Source: Alphaproteobacteria bacterium (GTDB taxonomy: Bacteria; Pseudomonadota; Alphaproteobacteria; Rhizobiales; CAJQND01). Taken from it: 64,000 bases of DNA. The notes under the pieces were generated by a model. It saw only the letters and a list, made by a program, of their open reading frames with translations. It did no database searches and was not told the origin of the DNA. The stretch lies in the NCBI GenBank assembly GCA_024227565.1, contig JAAEUE010000271.1, positions 62,001 to 126,000 of the forward strand. Reading direction: 5' to 3'. Position 1 is the stretch's first letter. Every line of letters begins with the position of its first letter. Position numbers and translations under genes: made by a program. Below, piece after piece: positions 1 to 8,058 of the stretch.

Positions 1-1135
1 TTCCTGGCTCTATCGCATCCGCCCGTCGGTGAAGCATTCGGGCACGTTTGCGCGCATGGATCTGCCGTTTTGGAAGACTGCGCCCTGTCTTGATGACCAC
101 GACATGCCCATTGCCCAGTTGCGCTGGGGGCCGGTTCCCATGCCAGGCGAGAACACCACATTCCCCACCGGCGTGCGCACCATGACCACGGCCGGCGACG
201 TCAACACGCAAGCCGGCATGTCCACACACGTCTACCTCATCAACGCCTCCATGGAGAACGAGGTCTTCTATAACGCGGATGCCGAGTTGCTGTTCGTGCC
301 TGAGCTGGGCGGCATCATGATCTTCACAGAGCTGGGCAAGATGGACGTGACCCCCGGCGAGGTGGCGATCGTTCCGCGCGGCATGAAGTTCAAGGTCGAG
401 CTCATTGACGGTTCTGCGCGCGGTTATCTGTGCGAGAACTATGGCGCGAAGTTCACCCTGCCGGGCCGCGGCCCCATTGGCGCCAACTGCCTGGCCAACC
501 CTCGGGATTTCAAAACCCCCGTGGCCGCCTTTGAGGACAGTGAAAACCCCACCACCTTGACCGTGAAATGGTGCGGCAAGTTCTTCACCACCGAGCTTGG
601 CCAGTCCCCGCTCGACGTGGTGGCCTGGCACGGCAACTACGCGCCGTTCAAATATGACTTGCGCACCTTCTCACCGGTTGGCGCGATCCTGTTTGACCAC
701 CCAGACCCCTCCATTTTCACGGTGATGACCGCACCATCAGAGACGCCGGGCACAGCCAACATCGACTTTGTCATTTTCCCCGAGCGCTGGATGGTGGCAG
801 AACATTCCTTCCGTCCGCCGTGGTATCACATGAACATCATGTCGGAGTTCATGGGGCTCATCTACGGGGTCTATGACGCCAAACCGGAGGGTTTCGTCAA
901 AGGCGGCATGAGCCTGCACAATTGCATGCTGCCCCATGGCCCCGACGCAGTTGCGTTCACCGGCGCGAGCAATTCAGATCTGAAGCCAGAAAAACTGACC
1001 AATACAATGGCCTTCATGATCGAAACCCGCTTTCCGCAACATCTCACCAAATTCGCCGCTGAACTTGAGACCCTGCAGGCCGACTACATGGACTGCTGGA
1101 CAGGCCTTGAGCGCCAGTTCGACGGCACACCATAA
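1..1135 (+). CDS. hmgA: homogentisate 1,2-dioxygenase, 5' end outside the window
   Basis: Opens the aromatic ring of homogentisate to maleylacetoacetate with a non-haem iron in the cytoplasm (tyrosine and phenylalanine catabolism). The frame is open to the left edge (codons for [10 protein letters not shown] precede the first GTG at 29), so about 60-70 N-terminal residues of a family that is usually 430-450 long are missing. The iron-binding region is intact: [12 protein letters not shown] carries the His and the Glu six residues later, and [12 protein letters not shown] supplies the second His. The stop is 14 bases before the FAH-family gene, so the two are probably co-transcribed and act consecutively in the same pathway. 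Confidence 0.95.
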   Translation, partial: SWLYRIRPSVKHSGTFARMDLPFWKTAPCLDDHDMPIAQLRWGPVPMPGENTTFPTGVRTMTTAGDVNTQAGMSTHVYLINASMENEVFYNADAELLFVPELGGIMIFTELGKMDVTPGEVAIVPRGMKFKVELIDGSARGYLCENYGAKFTLPGRGPIGANCLANPRDFKTPVAAFEDSENPTTLTVKWCGKFFTTELGQSPLDVVAWHGNYAPFKYDLRTFSPVGAILFDHPDPSIFTVMTAPSETPGTANIDFVIFPERWMVAEHSFRPPWYHMNIMSEFMGLIYGVYDAKPEGFVKGGMSLHNCMLPHGPDAVAFTGASNSDLKPEKLTNTMAFMIETRFPQHLTKFAAELETLQADYMDCWTGLERQFDGTP

Positions 1136-1149
1136 GGACGCAACGACAG

Positions 1150-2169
1150 ATGAAACTTGCCACATTGAAAGACGGCTCGCGCGACGGGCAACTGGTGGTC
1201 GTCGACAACGATCTTGAGCGCTACACCCCGGCAGGCGCCGTGGCGGGCACCTTGCAGCGCGCCCTGGACGAATGGGCAGAAGCGGGACCCGGACTTCAAG
1301 ACATTGCCGAGCGGTTGAACCTCGGCCAGATTGAGGGCGAGCCCTTCGACCAGGCCGCATGCTGTTCGCCATTGCGCCGCGCCTACCAATGGGCCGATGG
1401 CTCAGCCTACGTCAACCACGTGGAACTGGTGCGCAAGGCGCGCGGCGCCGAGATGCCGGAGACCTTCTGGACCGACCCGCTCATGTATCAGGGCGGCTCG
1501 GACACCTTCATCGGCCCGCGCGACACGGTCTATATGGGCGATACCGCCTGGGGCATCGATTTTGAGGCCGAAATCGCCGTGGTCACCGACGATGTGCCCA
1601 TGGGCGTCTCGGTCGACGATGCCGGCTCGCACATCAAGCTGATCATGCTTGTAAACGATGTTTCCTTGCGCGGTTTGATCCCGGCAGAACTTGGCAAAGG
1701 CTTCGGTTTCTTCCAGGCCAAACCCTCTTCTGCCTTCTCACCCGTTGCGGTAACGCCCGATGAACTGGGCGATACCTGGGCAGAGGGCAAGCTCAGCCTT
1801 CCCCTGCTCTCCACGCTGAACGGCGACTTGTTCGGCAAGCCCAACGCCGGCGACGACATGACCTTCAGCTTCCATCAGCTCATCGCCCACGCCGCGAAGA
1901 CCCGGCCCTTGAGCGCCGGCACGATCATCGGGTCAGGCACCGTCTCCAACAAAGGCGCCGACGGCTCGCCCGGAAAGCCGGTGTACGAGGGCGGCCTTGG
2001 CTATTCCTGCATTGCGGAAATCCGCATGATTGAAACCATCAATGACGGCAAGCCCGCCACATCGTTCATGCAGTTCGGTGACCGGGTTAAAATCGAGATG
2101 TTGAACGCAGACGAGCAATCGATCTTCGGTGCGATTGAACAAGACATTCAGAAATATGAGGGAGCCTAA
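1150..2169 (+). CDS. fumarylacetoacetate hydrolase family protein
   Basis: A 339-residue FAH-fold hydrolase. The C-terminal half has the metal-site signatures of the family: an E-x-E pair in DFEAEIAVV, an Asp in LMLVNDVSLR, and the GTVSNKG loop. Position directly after homogentisate dioxygenase suggests it cleaves fumarylacetoacetate to fumarate and acetoacetate, the last step of the pathway; that is inference, since FAH-fold proteins also include hydratases and decarboxylases. No maleylacetoacetate isomerase is visible, so it may be upstream of the window. ATG start with AAGGAC about 10 bases before it. Only two bases separate it from the next gene. Confidence 0.85.
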   Translation: MKLATLKDGSRDGQLVVVDNDLERYTPAGAVAGTLQRALDEWAEAGPGLQDIAERLNLGQIEGEPFDQAACCSPLRRAYQWADGSAYVNHVELVRKARGAEMPETFWTDPLMYQGGSDTFIGPRDTVYMGDTAWGIDFEAEIAVVTDDVPMGVSVDDAGSHIKLIMLVNDVSLRGLIPAELGKGFGFFQAKPSSAFSPVAVTPDELGDTWAEGKLSLPLLSTLNGDLFGKPNAGDDMTFSFHQLIAHAAKTRPLSAGTIIGSGTVSNKGADGSPGKPVYEGGLGYSCIAEIRMIETINDGKPATSFMQFGDRVKIEMLNADEQSIFGAIEQDIQKYEGA

Positions 2170-2171
2170 AA

Positions 2172-3122
2172 ATGGCCAAAGGATTTGCCTCCACCGGAGA
2201 CATGGAAGACAAGACGATCACCTTCTCGGAGATCGGCCGCGATCTTTATGCGTTCACAGCAGAGGGTGACCCCAACACCGGGGTGATCATCGGCGATGAC
2301 AGCTGCATGGTGATCGACACCCAGGCCACACCCGCCATGGCCAACCTGGTGATCGAGCGCGTGCGCAATGTGACGGACAAGCCGATCAAATACGTGGTGC
2401 TGTCCCACTATCACGCCGTGCGTGTGCTTGGCGCTTCAGCCTATGATGCCAGCGAGATCGTTGCATCAGACGCCTGCCGGGCCATGATCTGCGAGCGTGG
2501 TCAGGAAGATTGGGATTCAGAATTCGGCCGCTTCCCGCGCCTGTTCCAGGATGCTGAATCCATCCCCGGCCTGACCTGGCCGAGCATGACATTCTCAGAC
2601 AGCCTGACGCTCTATCTCGGCAACCGCCGGGTGGATCTGATGTCTCTGGGCCGGGCTCACACCGCAGGCGATATTGTGGCCTGGGTGCCCGATGAACGGG
2701 TGATGTTCTCCGGCGACATCGTGGAATACAAATCAGCCTGTTATTGCGGCGACGGCCATTTCAGTGACTGGCCGGAGACATTGGCCAACGTGGCAAGCTT
2801 CGAGCCTGAAGCGCTCATGCCCGGCCGCGGCGACGCGTTGGCGGAACCGGACACGGTGGAAGAGGCCATTGAGCTGACCGCTGAGTTCCTCCACAACATC
2901 TACGATTCAGTGGAGCGCGAGGCCTCCCGCGGCGCGTCCTTGAAGGACTGCTTCGACAAGGCCAACGACGTGATGCGCCCCAAATACGGCGACTGGCCGA
3001 TTTTCGAGCATTGCCAGCCCTTCAACATCTCCCGCGCCTACGACGAGGCCCGCGGCATCGACACGCCCAAGATCTGGACCGACAAGCGCGATCTGGAGAT
3101 GTGGGAGGCGCTGCAGGGGTAG
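2172..3122 (+). CDS. metallo-beta-lactamase-fold protein with degenerate metal motif
   Basis: A 316-residue MBL-fold protein, third gene of the hmgA cluster. The fold is shown by MVIDTQATPAMA, by LSHYHAVRVLGAS where HxHxDH should be, by GRAHTAGDIV (His163) and by MFSGDI (Asp182). His79 and His81 are kept, but the Asp and His of the second metal site are Val83 and Arg84, and the usual late His is Arg219 (MPGRGD). It probably binds one metal or an altered centre. Co-transcription implies a role linked to homogentisate use, but no reaction can be named. The ATG follows AGGGAGCC by only a few bases. Confidence 0.8.
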   Translation: MAKGFASTGDMEDKTITFSEIGRDLYAFTAEGDPNTGVIIGDDSCMVIDTQATPAMANLVIERVRNVTDKPIKYVVLSHYHAVRVLGASAYDASEIVASDACRAMICERGQEDWDSEFGRFPRLFQDAESIPGLTWPSMTFSDSLTLYLGNRRVDLMSLGRAHTAGDIVAWVPDERVMFSGDIVEYKSACYCGDGHFSDWPETLANVASFEPEALMPGRGDALAEPDTVEEAIELTAEFLHNIYDSVEREASRGASLKDCFDKANDVMRPKYGDWPIFEHCQPFNISRAYDEARGIDTPKIWTDKRDLEMWEALQG

Positions 3123-3198
3123 GGTTGCGCTGAACACCTGCGGTGACGCGCGCAGGTCGGCCTTGGCGCCTATTGGGTTTCGCAGAATAATCAAGTTT

Positions 3199-3297
3199 TA
3201 TGATCTATATATCATAAAATATATTTATAAGGTATAGATCATATTTACAGTTTATGATCTAAATTTTATATTGCAACTTTATGAGGTTTAGATCATA
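3199..3297. promoter_or_regulatory. array of four HipB-type operators at exact 27-bp spacing
   Basis: Four 18-bp sites of the form TATGA-N8-TCATA lie at 3199-3216, 3226-3243, 3253-3270 and 3280-3297. The first and last match both half-sites exactly. The second has TATAA in the left half and the third TTATA in the right half. Start-to-start distance is 27 bases each time. The layout resembles the four TATCC-N8-GGATA operators of E. coli hipBA, with a different half-site. The array ends nine bases before the hipB ATG, so it should mediate autorepression by HipB or HipAB. Confidence 0.85.
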
Positions 3298-3299
3298 AT
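3271..3299 (+). promoter_or_regulatory. putative sigma70 promoter of hipBA, possibly leaderless
   Basis: TTGCAA at 3271-3276, a 17-base spacer and CATAAT at 3294-3299 give a good -35/-10 pair inside the operator array. The predicted transcription start falls at about 3306-3307, on the hipB ATG itself, and no Shine-Dalgarno sequence is seen before that ATG. Confidence 0.5.
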
Positions 3300-3306
3300 C
3301 ACATTC

Positions 3307-3558
3307 ATGACAGACCTCGCCCGGAACCCAAAGCAAATCGGCAACATCATCCGTCGTGCACGCAAAAAACTGAATTTAAACCAAACACAGTTGGGCGAAA
3401 AGGCTGGGCTGTGGCAAGAGACGATATCAATGATTGAGACGGGCAATCCGGCAACCAAGCTGGAAACCTTATTGATGATCCTTAGCGCGCTTGACCTCGA
3501 ACTCCAGATCGGACCACGCTCGAAAGGCCGCACCGAAGACATCGAAAACATATTCTGA
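3307..3558 (+). CDS. hipB: HipB-like antitoxin, HTH transcriptional repressor
   Basis: An 83-residue Xre-type helix-turn-helix protein, close in size to E. coli HipB (88). The HTH spans roughly residues 12-65 (IRRARKKLNLNQTQLGEKAG, then WQETISMIETG). The short tail after residue 70 would be the disordered part. As antitoxin it should bind HipA and repress its own operon through the four upstream operators. Its stop overlaps the hipA start by one base (tgATG), giving translational coupling. The module is more AT-rich than its neighbours upstream of the ATG, consistent with acquisition by transfer. Confidence 0.92.
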   Translation: MTDLARNPKQIGNIIRRARKKLNLNQTQLGEKAGLWQETISMIETGNPATKLETLLMILSALDLELQIGPRSKGRTEDIENIF

Positions 3559-4880
3559 TGCCCCGTCGTCGTCAGAACGTTCCTCTGCGTGTTTTCTTGA
3601 ACGACCGTTTCGTCGGCTCTCTCACCAAGGAGCCAAACGGCGCGATCGGTTTTCAGTACGATGAAAGCTGGTTGACATGGGAACATACCCTGCCGGTATC
3701 TCTGTCCCTGCCACTCCGAGAAACCGCTTTTCGAGGAGAAAAGGTTGCCGCCGTTTTTGAAAACCTCCTCCCGGATTCCGGTCCACTGCGCCGCCGTGTT
3801 GCAGAGAAAGTTGGCGCGAGAGGTACCGACGCATACAATCTTCTGGCCACCATCGGCCGCGATTGTGTGGGTGCACTCCAATTCATTCCAGAGGACGATG
3901 AGGCCGTCGATACGACCCGCGCGATCAGCGGCGATGTGGTCGATGATGAGGCCATTGAGAGCACACTGAATAATTTGAACCAGGCACCACTCGGCCTGAT
4001 TCGGGATGACGACTTCCGCATATCAGTGGCCGGCGCTCAGGAGAAGACCGCCCTGCTCCAGCATGACGGAAAGTGGATTAAGCCTCATGGTGCCACCCCA
4101 ACCACCCACCTCTTCAAAACACAGATTGGAGAACTGCCGAATAGCATTGACCTCTCCAACAGTGTCGAAAACGAGTTTTACTGCTTGAAGTTGGTTGGGG
4201 CGTTCGGCTTACCGGTAAACAATGCAGAGGTCAGAACGTTTGGAAAAACCAAGGCCCTCGTCATTGAGCGGTTTGATCGCAGATGGACAAAAGATGGGCG
4301 GCTCTTGCGCCTGCCACAGGAAGATTGCTGTCAGGCACTCTCCATACCCCCAACATTGAAATACCAAAGTGACGGCGGGCCAGGCATGGTTGATATCCTT
4401 GATCTACTTAAGGGGAGCGACACGCCGGCAGACGATCAAAAGGTGATCCTCAAAGCCCAGATCCTGTTCTGGCTCCTCGGGGCAACGGACGGCCATGCGA
4501 AAAATTTCAGCATCTTCATCGGGCCCGGCGGAAGTTATCGCCTGACCCCTCTCTATGACATATTAACGGCACAGCCTAGCCTCGACAGTCACCAGATCAA
4601 ACGCCGGCAGATGAAACTCGCCATGTCGGTGGGTACTAAGCGCCGTTACCGTATCGACAAGATCCATGCCAGGCACTTTATCCAGACCGCGAACGAAGCT
4701 GGAATGCCAAAGCTCCTGGCGAATTCGGCAATCGAAGAAATTGCGGACACAGCCGAAAAGGCGATTGCATTGGTCGAGAAAAACCTCCCCAACAACTTTC
4801 CCGGCGACATCCACGATTCGGTTTCCTCTGCTCTCACTGAACGTCTCAATAGCCTTAAACTGGTCGACGTGAGCGCTTGA
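3558..4880 (+). CDS. hipA: HipA toxin, Ser/Thr protein kinase
   Basis: A 440-residue kinase, the same length as E. coli HipA. HipA phosphorylates glutamyl-tRNA synthetase and causes persistence in E. coli; the target here is unknown. Residues 1-110 form the HipA N-terminal subdomain. ISVAGAQEKTALL carries the autophosphorylation Ser (156) and ATP loop. DGHAKNFSIF gives the catalytic Asp311, and LTPLYDILTAQP the metal-binding Asp334, matching E. coli S150, D309 and D332. All key residues are present, so the toxin should be active. It is convergent with the P450 gene 28 bases away. Confidence 0.95.
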   Translation: MPRRRQNVPLRVFLNDRFVGSLTKEPNGAIGFQYDESWLTWEHTLPVSLSLPLRETAFRGEKVAAVFENLLPDSGPLRRRVAEKVGARGTDAYNLLATIGRDCVGALQFIPEDDEAVDTTRAISGDVVDDEAIESTLNNLNQAPLGLIRDDDFRISVAGAQEKTALLQHDGKWIKPHGATPTTHLFKTQIGELPNSIDLSNSVENEFYCLKLVGAFGLPVNNAEVRTFGKTKALVIERFDRRWTKDGRLLRLPQEDCCQALSIPPTLKYQSDGGPGMVDILDLLKGSDTPADDQKVILKAQILFWLLGATDGHAKNFSIFIGPGGSYRLTPLYDILTAQPSLDSHQIKRRQMKLAMSVGTKRRYRIDKIHARHFIQTANEAGMPKLLANSAIEEIADTAEKAIALVEKNLPNNFPGDIHDSVSSALTERLNSLKLVDVSA

Positions 4881-4908
4881 AATTGGTCGCGTCACATCTT
4901 CCAGGACC

Positions 4909-6183
4909 TTAGCCCACTCTCACCGGCAGGTTGAGAAAGCCGCGAAAGCGGGCCCGGCCGCTGCGCACCGGCTCGCCGCACAGGCCATAGTTCGGGAACC
5001 GTTCCAGAAACTTGCCGATGGCAATCTTGCCCTCAAGCCGGGCCAGCGACAGCCCGGCACACAGATGCGGGCCGCCGGCGAAGGCGAGGTGCTTGTTGGG
5101 ATGCCGGCTGATATCCAGCCGGTGGGGATCAGGAAACTGGGCCGGGTCGCGGTTGGCTGCGCCGATGCACAGGGTGATCAGCGCGCCTGGCTCCATCTTG
5201 ATGCCGCCGATCTCAGTCTCGACTAAAACGCGCCGGTTGCCCAGTTGGTTGGAGCTTTGAAAGCGCAGGAACTCCTCCACTGCCGTGTCGATAAGATCAG
5301 GCTGGGTCAGCAGACGCTGACGCTCCTCGGGCCACTCCATGAGGGCGTGCAGGCCGTTGCCAATCAGGTTGGTGGTTGTCTCGTGGCCCGCGTTGAGAAT
5401 GAAGATGCAGTTTTGCAGGAGCTCGCTGTGCGAAAGCCGCTCGCCGTCAGTCTCGCCCTGGATCAGCCTGGTCAACACATCGATCGCAGGGTCACCAGGA
5501 TTTTTACGCCGGTCGCTGATGAGCCCTTCCAGATAGTCGACAAACTCAACCACCGCTTCATTGCCGCGCGCCTCCTGTTCTGGCGTCAGCACCGGCTCCA
5601 AGGCCGTAAGAATATCCAGCGACCACCCGCGCAACGGCCCACGTTCAGCGTGGGGCACGCCAAGCAGGTTGCCGATAATCTCGATGGGAATGGCCGAGGC
5701 AAAATCCTCGATCAGATCCGCCTCGCCCTTTTCCTCCAGGCCGTCCAACAGGTCATCGACCAGCGTCACCAACCCCGGTTCCATATGCGCAATGGCCCGC
5801 GGCGACAACGCGCCCACGATGAGTTTGCGCACCCTGGTGTGCAGGGGCGGATCTGAGAACACCAGGCTGGTGGTATGGTGCTCGAACAACGGGCTGTCGC
5901 CGAACTTGGGTTTAAACTCAACCTTCTTGTCAGAGCTGAAGGTCCGCGTATCCCGGTAGATCCGGTTCAGGTCGTCATAGCGGGTGAGGAACCAGCTGCC
6001 GTCCGGGCACAGATGCACCGGGTCATGCTCCAGAAGAACGCTGTAGATGGGGAACGGGTTCTCATAAAAATCCGCGCCAAGGTTGCGCGGATCAAAAGCC
6101 GCAGCATTTGCAGCTGCCTCCTGCGGGCTCCAACCCAGGCCAGGCGCGCGCTTGGGAAGCCATGTGTTTGTGATTTCTGCCAT
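4909..6183 (-). CDS. cytochrome P450
   Basis: A 424-residue soluble bacterial P450 without membrane anchor. The I-helix is AGHETTTN (about residues 265-272), the K-helix ExxR is EFLR (304-307), and the haem loop FAGGPHLCAG has Cys375 as the thiolate ligand. No ferredoxin or ferredoxin reductase gene is adjacent, so electrons must come from elsewhere. It is divergent from the NicX-type dioxygenase gene across 86 bases that contain a short palindrome. The substrate is unknown; the neighbourhood suggests a xenobiotic or aromatic compound. Confidence 0.95.
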   Translation of the reverse strand: MAEITNTWLPKRAPGLGWSPQEAAANAAAFDPRNLGADFYENPFPIYSVLLEHDPVHLCPDGSWFLTRYDDLNRIYRDTRTFSSDKKVEFKPKFGDSPLFEHHTTSLVFSDPPLHTRVRKLIVGALSPRAIAHMEPGLVTLVDDLLDGLEEKGEADLIEDFASAIPIEIIGNLLGVPHAERGPLRGWSLDILTALEPVLTPEQEARGNEAVVEFVDYLEGLISDRRKNPGDPAIDVLTRLIQGETDGERLSHSELLQNCIFILNAGHETTTNLIGNGLHALMEWPEERQRLLTQPDLIDTAVEEFLRFQSSNQLGNRRVLVETEIGGIKMEPGALITLCIGAANRDPAQFPDPHRLDISRHPNKHLAFAGGPHLCAGLSLARLEGKIAIGKFLERFPNYGLCGEPVRSGRARFRGFLNLPVRVG

Positions 6184-6226
6184 GAGATCAGGTGGGAACG
6201 GTTTGTCCTATTGTTTAACGTCCTGC

Positions 6227-6241
6227 CCTATGGCCTATAGG
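6227..6241. promoter_or_regulatory. 15-bp palindrome between divergent P450 and dioxygenase genes
   Basis: CCTAT and ATAGG arms separated by five bases lie 28 bases before the dioxygenase ATG and 43 bases before the P450 ATG. It may be a shared operator. No regulator can be assigned. Confidence 0.35.
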
Positions 6242-6269
6242 CGATGAAGGCTTTGAGGAGCAAGGACCT

Positions 6270-7319
6270 ATGCTGCGCGACCGGATTGAACATCGATGGA
6301 TCGAGGCGTTTTCCGCTGCCTTGGCTTTGAGCAAGATCGGCCCGGGCGACGATGTGGCCATTCTCTCTGAAACCCAGTCGCGCGAGCTCAATGTCCATCT
6401 CGCCGAGCTGGCCCTCATGCGCCTCGGCGCAAACCCGGTGCATGTTTGCGCCATCACCCCGGCCCAAACCGCACCGGTCCCCATCCGATCGACCGGCGCC
6501 TGCCAGGCGATCCAGAACCATCCGGCCACCCTGTCGGCCCTCAAGGCCTGTCCGGTCATTGTGGACGTCACCGTGGAGGGCTTGATGCACGCCCCAGAGT
6601 TGCCCGAGATCCTGAAATCCGGCGCCCGCGTGGTGACGATCACCAACGAACACCCAGAAGCGCTTGAACGGTTGCTGCCCACCGAGGAAAAGAAGGCCCA
6701 GGTGCTGAAAGCCGCCAAGCTTTGCCGCGGAAGCGGGCAGATGACCGTGACTTCCGCCGCTGGAACCGATCTCACCGTTGCCATGCAAGGCGCACAAACC
6801 GTTGGCGTGTGGGGTTTCACCGACCGGCCCGGAACCCTCACCCACTGGCCCGCCGGATTGGTGGTCTCCTTCCCCAAATCCGGCTCCACGAACGGCACTC
6901 TGGTGTTGGACGCAGGGGATGTGAACCTCACCTTCAAACGTTACCTGGAGCGCCCAGTAACGCTGGTAATCAAGGACGATTTCGTTACCGTAATTATTGG
7001 AGAAGGCACAGACGCCGAGCTCATGAAGCGCTATTGGGCGTCCTGGGACGATCCCAACGCCTATGCCATCTCCCATGTGGGCTGGGGGATGAACGAAGCG
7101 GCCCGGTATGAAGCCATGACTTTCTATGACCAGCGCGATTTCAACGGAACCGAACTGCGCGCCTATGCCGGAAACTTCCTGTTCTCAACCGGCGCCAACG
7201 AATTCGCCGGTCGCTTCACCGAAGGCCATTTCGATATCCCCGTGCGCGGCTGCACCATTGCTCTTGATGGCCAGGTGGTTGTGAATGAAGGCGCTATGGT
7301 GGGAGACGCCTTTGCATGA
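6270..7319 (+). CDS. NicX-type 2,5-dihydroxypyridine 5,6-dioxygenase family protein
   Basis: A 349-residue non-haem Fe(II) dioxygenase of the M29-aminopeptidase-like fold; Pseudomonas putida NicX has 350. NicX opens 2,5-dihydroxypyridine to N-formylmaleamate in nicotinate degradation. As recalled from the P. putida protein, matching blocks are LLPTEEKKAQVL, GTLVLDAGDV, YAISHVGWG, GNFLFSTGAN and GHFDIPVRGC. The 2-His-1-carboxylate ligands map to His269, His320 and Asp322, equivalent to NicX His265, His318 and Asp320. It is the first gene of a tight operon and overlaps the next by four bases (ATGA). The exact substrate is inferred; a related hydroxylated ring is possible. Confidence 0.82.
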   Translation: MLRDRIEHRWIEAFSAALALSKIGPGDDVAILSETQSRELNVHLAELALMRLGANPVHVCAITPAQTAPVPIRSTGACQAIQNHPATLSALKACPVIVDVTVEGLMHAPELPEILKSGARVVTITNEHPEALERLLPTEEKKAQVLKAAKLCRGSGQMTVTSAAGTDLTVAMQGAQTVGVWGFTDRPGTLTHWPAGLVVSFPKSGSTNGTLVLDAGDVNLTFKRYLERPVTLVIKDDFVTVIIGEGTDAELMKRYWASWDDPNAYAISHVGWGMNEAARYEAMTFYDQRDFNGTELRAYAGNFLFSTGANEFAGRFTEGHFDIPVRGCTIALDGQVVVNEGAMVGDAFA

Positions 7320-8047
7320 GGAAGGCTTGCGTATTTCTCCACGGTGTAGGCGGGGCCGGGCGCATATGGCGCCCGCAAGTTGAGCACTTCTCCGGCGAAT
7401 ACGACGTGCTGGCCTGGGATGCGCCGGGCTATGGCGGCCGAGATCCGATAGCGCAATTCAGTTTTGAAGCTCTGGCTGCACAACTCGACAGCGACATGGG
7501 AAAAGCCGGCCTGGCTTCCGCGTCCATCATCGGTCACTCGTTCGGTGGCATGGTCGCCCAGCAATTGGTGAAAGATTTTCCGCACCGGGTTCAGCACTTG
7601 GTGTTGTCCGGCACCAGCCCTGCCTTCGGCAAGCCTGAGGGTGATTTTCAACAGAAATTTGTCGCCGCCCGCACAAAGCCTCTGGATCAGGGAAAAACCA
7701 TGGCCGAGGTGGCCGCCAAAGTTGCGCCAAGCCTGGTGGCGACCGGAGCGCCGGCCAGCGCGATTGAGCTGGCGATCGACTGCATGTCGCAAGTGCCTGA
7801 GGCAACCTACCGCTCGGTCATCTCGCTGCTCACCACCTTTGATCTGCGCGCCAACTTGGGCGAGATCAAATGCCCAACGCTGCTCATCGCCGGCAGCGAA
7901 GACAACACCGCACCAGCCGCCATGATGGAGCGCATGGCGGCCCGCATTCCTGGTGCGCAGTTCAGCATGATGCCGGGCGCAGGCCACTTGGCGCCCATAG
8001 AACAGCCCGGCCAATTCAATCAGATTGTTGAAGCGTTCATATCCTGA
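7316..8047 (+). CDS. alpha/beta hydrolase, candidate N-formylmaleamate deformylase (NicD-like)
   Basis: A 243-residue alpha/beta hydrolase. The oxyanion motif is HGVGGAG, the nucleophile elbow GHSFGG holds Ser75, the acid is near SED (195-196), and GAGHLAP holds His224. The fold also includes enol-lactonases (PcaD type), so sequence alone does not fix the substrate. It is translationally coupled to a NicX-type dioxygenase, and in the nicotinate pathway NicX is followed by the alpha/beta hydrolase NicD, which removes the formyl group of N-formylmaleamate. That makes NicD function the leading hypothesis. The following steps (maleamate amidase, maleate isomerase) are not in this window. Confidence 0.75.
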   Translation: MRKACVFLHGVGGAGRIWRPQVEHFSGEYDVLAWDAPGYGGRDPIAQFSFEALAAQLDSDMGKAGLASASIIGHSFGGMVAQQLVKDFPHRVQHLVLSGTSPAFGKPEGDFQQKFVAARTKPLDQGKTMAEVAAKVAPSLVATGAPASAIELAIDCMSQVPEATYRSVISLLTTFDLRANLGEIKCPTLLIAGSEDNTAPAAMMERMAARIPGAQFSMMPGAGHLAPIEQPGQFNQIVEAFIS

Positions 8048-8058
8048 AAGACCCCACC

